Assembly (NCBI GenBank): GCA_022710935.1
Contig: JAKLFY010000030.1
Coordinates: 1-64,000 of the forward strand
Origin: Verrucomicrobiota bacterium
GTDB lineage: Bacteria; Verrucomicrobiota; Verrucomicrobiia; Limisphaerales; J093
DNA: 64,000 bases
Reading direction: 5' to 3'
Shown: piece by piece, positions 63,445 to 64,000 of the stretch
Layout: every line of letters starts with the position of its first letter
Position numbering within the stretch: the stretch's first letter is position 1
Position numbers and translations under genes: made by a program
The notes under the pieces: generated by a model
The model's database searches: none
The model's input: the letters and a program-made list of their open reading frames with translations, nothing else
Told to the model about the DNA's origin: nothing

Positions 63445-63969
63445 ATGAACAGCAGCCGGGATGACCAGTTCATCGAGCGCTACGTTGAGTGCCAGAGCGG
63501 GCTTTATCGGTTCATTGCCACGCTCGTGCCCAATCGCGCCGACGCGGAGGAACTGTTTCAGGAGGCCAGTCTAACCGCTTGGAAGATCCGGGATCGATTT
63601 GACCCGATGCGGGAGATGTCGCCCTGGCTATGCGGCATCGCCCGTAACCTGGTCGCCGCCCATTACCGCCAGCAGAAGTCGCGGGCCTTGACACTGGACC
63701 CGGATGTTGTCGAGCGATTGGGCCAGCAGCAGATGGACGAGGATCTGGTGTTGCGGGAGCGCTCGCGGGCCTTGAACCAGTGCCTGGAGAAGCTGCCCGA
63801 TCGACAACGTGACTTGGTGCGGCAATACTACCACAGCGACCAGACGGTCCAATCGTTTGCGCAAGCGCAAGGGGTGAGCGCGGAGGCGGTCTATAAAATG
63901 ATGCAGCGGGTCCGGATGACCCTCTTCGAATGCATCAATCAAACCCTGAAACGGGGAGAACTCGCATGA
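63445..63969 (+). CDS. ECF sigma factor, Rhodopirellula/Verrucomicrobium family
   Basis: 174 residues from the ATG at 63445. Region 2: FIERYVECQSGLYRFIATLV, NRADAEELFQEASLTAWKIR, WLCGIARNLVAAHYRQQ. Region 4: LPDRQRDLVRQYYHSDQTVQ, FAQAQGVSAEAVYKMMQRVR. This pattern is typical of the TIGR02989-type sigma factors of Planctomycetes and Verrucomicrobia, whose genes usually precede a FecR/LamG-type membrane protein. A second gene starts by 4-bp overlap at 63966. It is transcribed divergently from the SUMF1 gene and so may share a promoter region with it. Confidence 0.88.
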   Translation: MNSSRDDQFIERYVECQSGLYRFIATLVPNRADAEELFQEASLTAWKIRDRFDPMREMSPWLCGIARNLVAAHYRQQKSRALTLDPDVVERLGQQQMDEDLVLRERSRALNQCLEKLPDRQRDLVRQYYHSDQTVQSFAQAQGVSAEAVYKMMQRVRMTLFECINQTLKRGELA

Positions 63970-64000
63970 GCCACGAGCTTCTTACGGAACATGGTGTGAC
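63966..64000 (+). CDS. Partial gene at window edge, probable sigma-linked membrane protein
   Basis: The ATG at 63966 overlaps the ECF sigma stop (ATGA) and the frame is open to the end of the window (MSHELLTEHGV). By analogy with this sigma family it may encode a FecR-like or other anti-sigma/sensor protein. Only 11 codons are visible. Confidence 0.4.
   Translation, partial: MSHELLTEHGV

Overview
The window is high-GC bacterial chromosome from a Verrucomicrobiota-like organism, probably near Limisphaerales/Pedosphaera. This is inferred from gene content: ECF sigma factors paired with Ser/Thr kinases carrying WD40 repeats, a planctomycete/verrucomicrobial haem domain (PSCyt1 type), a Rhodopirellula/Verrucomicrobium-type ECF factor, SUMF1 and heparinase-like secreted proteins, and dispersed 7-nt repeat arrays. 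No rRNA, complete tRNA, CRISPR array or intact transposase was found. Gene remnants and chimeric junctions are frequent.

Layout. 1-2.05 kb: a 5'-truncated terpene-cyclase-fold/cytochrome protein, then a decayed PQQ-propeller gene joined in frame to a decayed ECF sigma gene. 2.06-12.8 kb: two mirror-image cassettes, each ordered ECF sigma factor, Ser/Thr kinase-WD40, small secreted protein, diverging from a 608-bp centre. The right-hand secreted-protein gene is a pseudogene carrying a 272-bp MITE-like insertion. 13.2-15.2 kb: two more secreted proteins with the same leader and signal region. 15.3-17 kb: remnants of an NHL protein and two transposases.

17.1-26.4 kb: a co-directional copper/heavy-metal efflux locus (TolC-like channel, adaptor with four metal-binding modules, YHS-Cu P-type ATPase, CusA-type RND pump, SpoIIAA-like protein). 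27.7-28.9 kb: arsM plus a C_GCAxxG_C_C protein. 29-31 kb is largely uninterpretable and ends in a tRNA-Thr-like 3' half. 31.3-37.4 kb: beta-helix protein, outer-membrane protein, cardiolipin synthase and Fe-S photolyase.

37.4-40.5 kb is a run of chimeras: an FAD-oxidoreductase N-terminus, a CIA30 N-terminus fused to a sigma-54 activator, and a sulfatase cut at its formylglycine motif and joined to the C-terminus of an anaerobic sulfatase maturase. A palindromic activator-like site and a well-formed sigma-54 promoter precede a monooxygenase-like gene here. 41-47.5 kb: serine hydrolase, inverted kinase fragments, exported acetolactate decarboxylase, VapC remnant and a CotH-like secreted protein.

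48.5-63.3 kb (minus strand): two membrane-anchored coiled-coil proteins, a tandem metallo-beta-lactamase protein, a beta-helix protein, a frameshifted exported protein, a heparinase II/III-like lyase, a zinc-ribbon protein and a SUMF1 protein, probably a polysaccharide-handling cluster. A divergent ECF sigma gene begins a new operon at the right edge.
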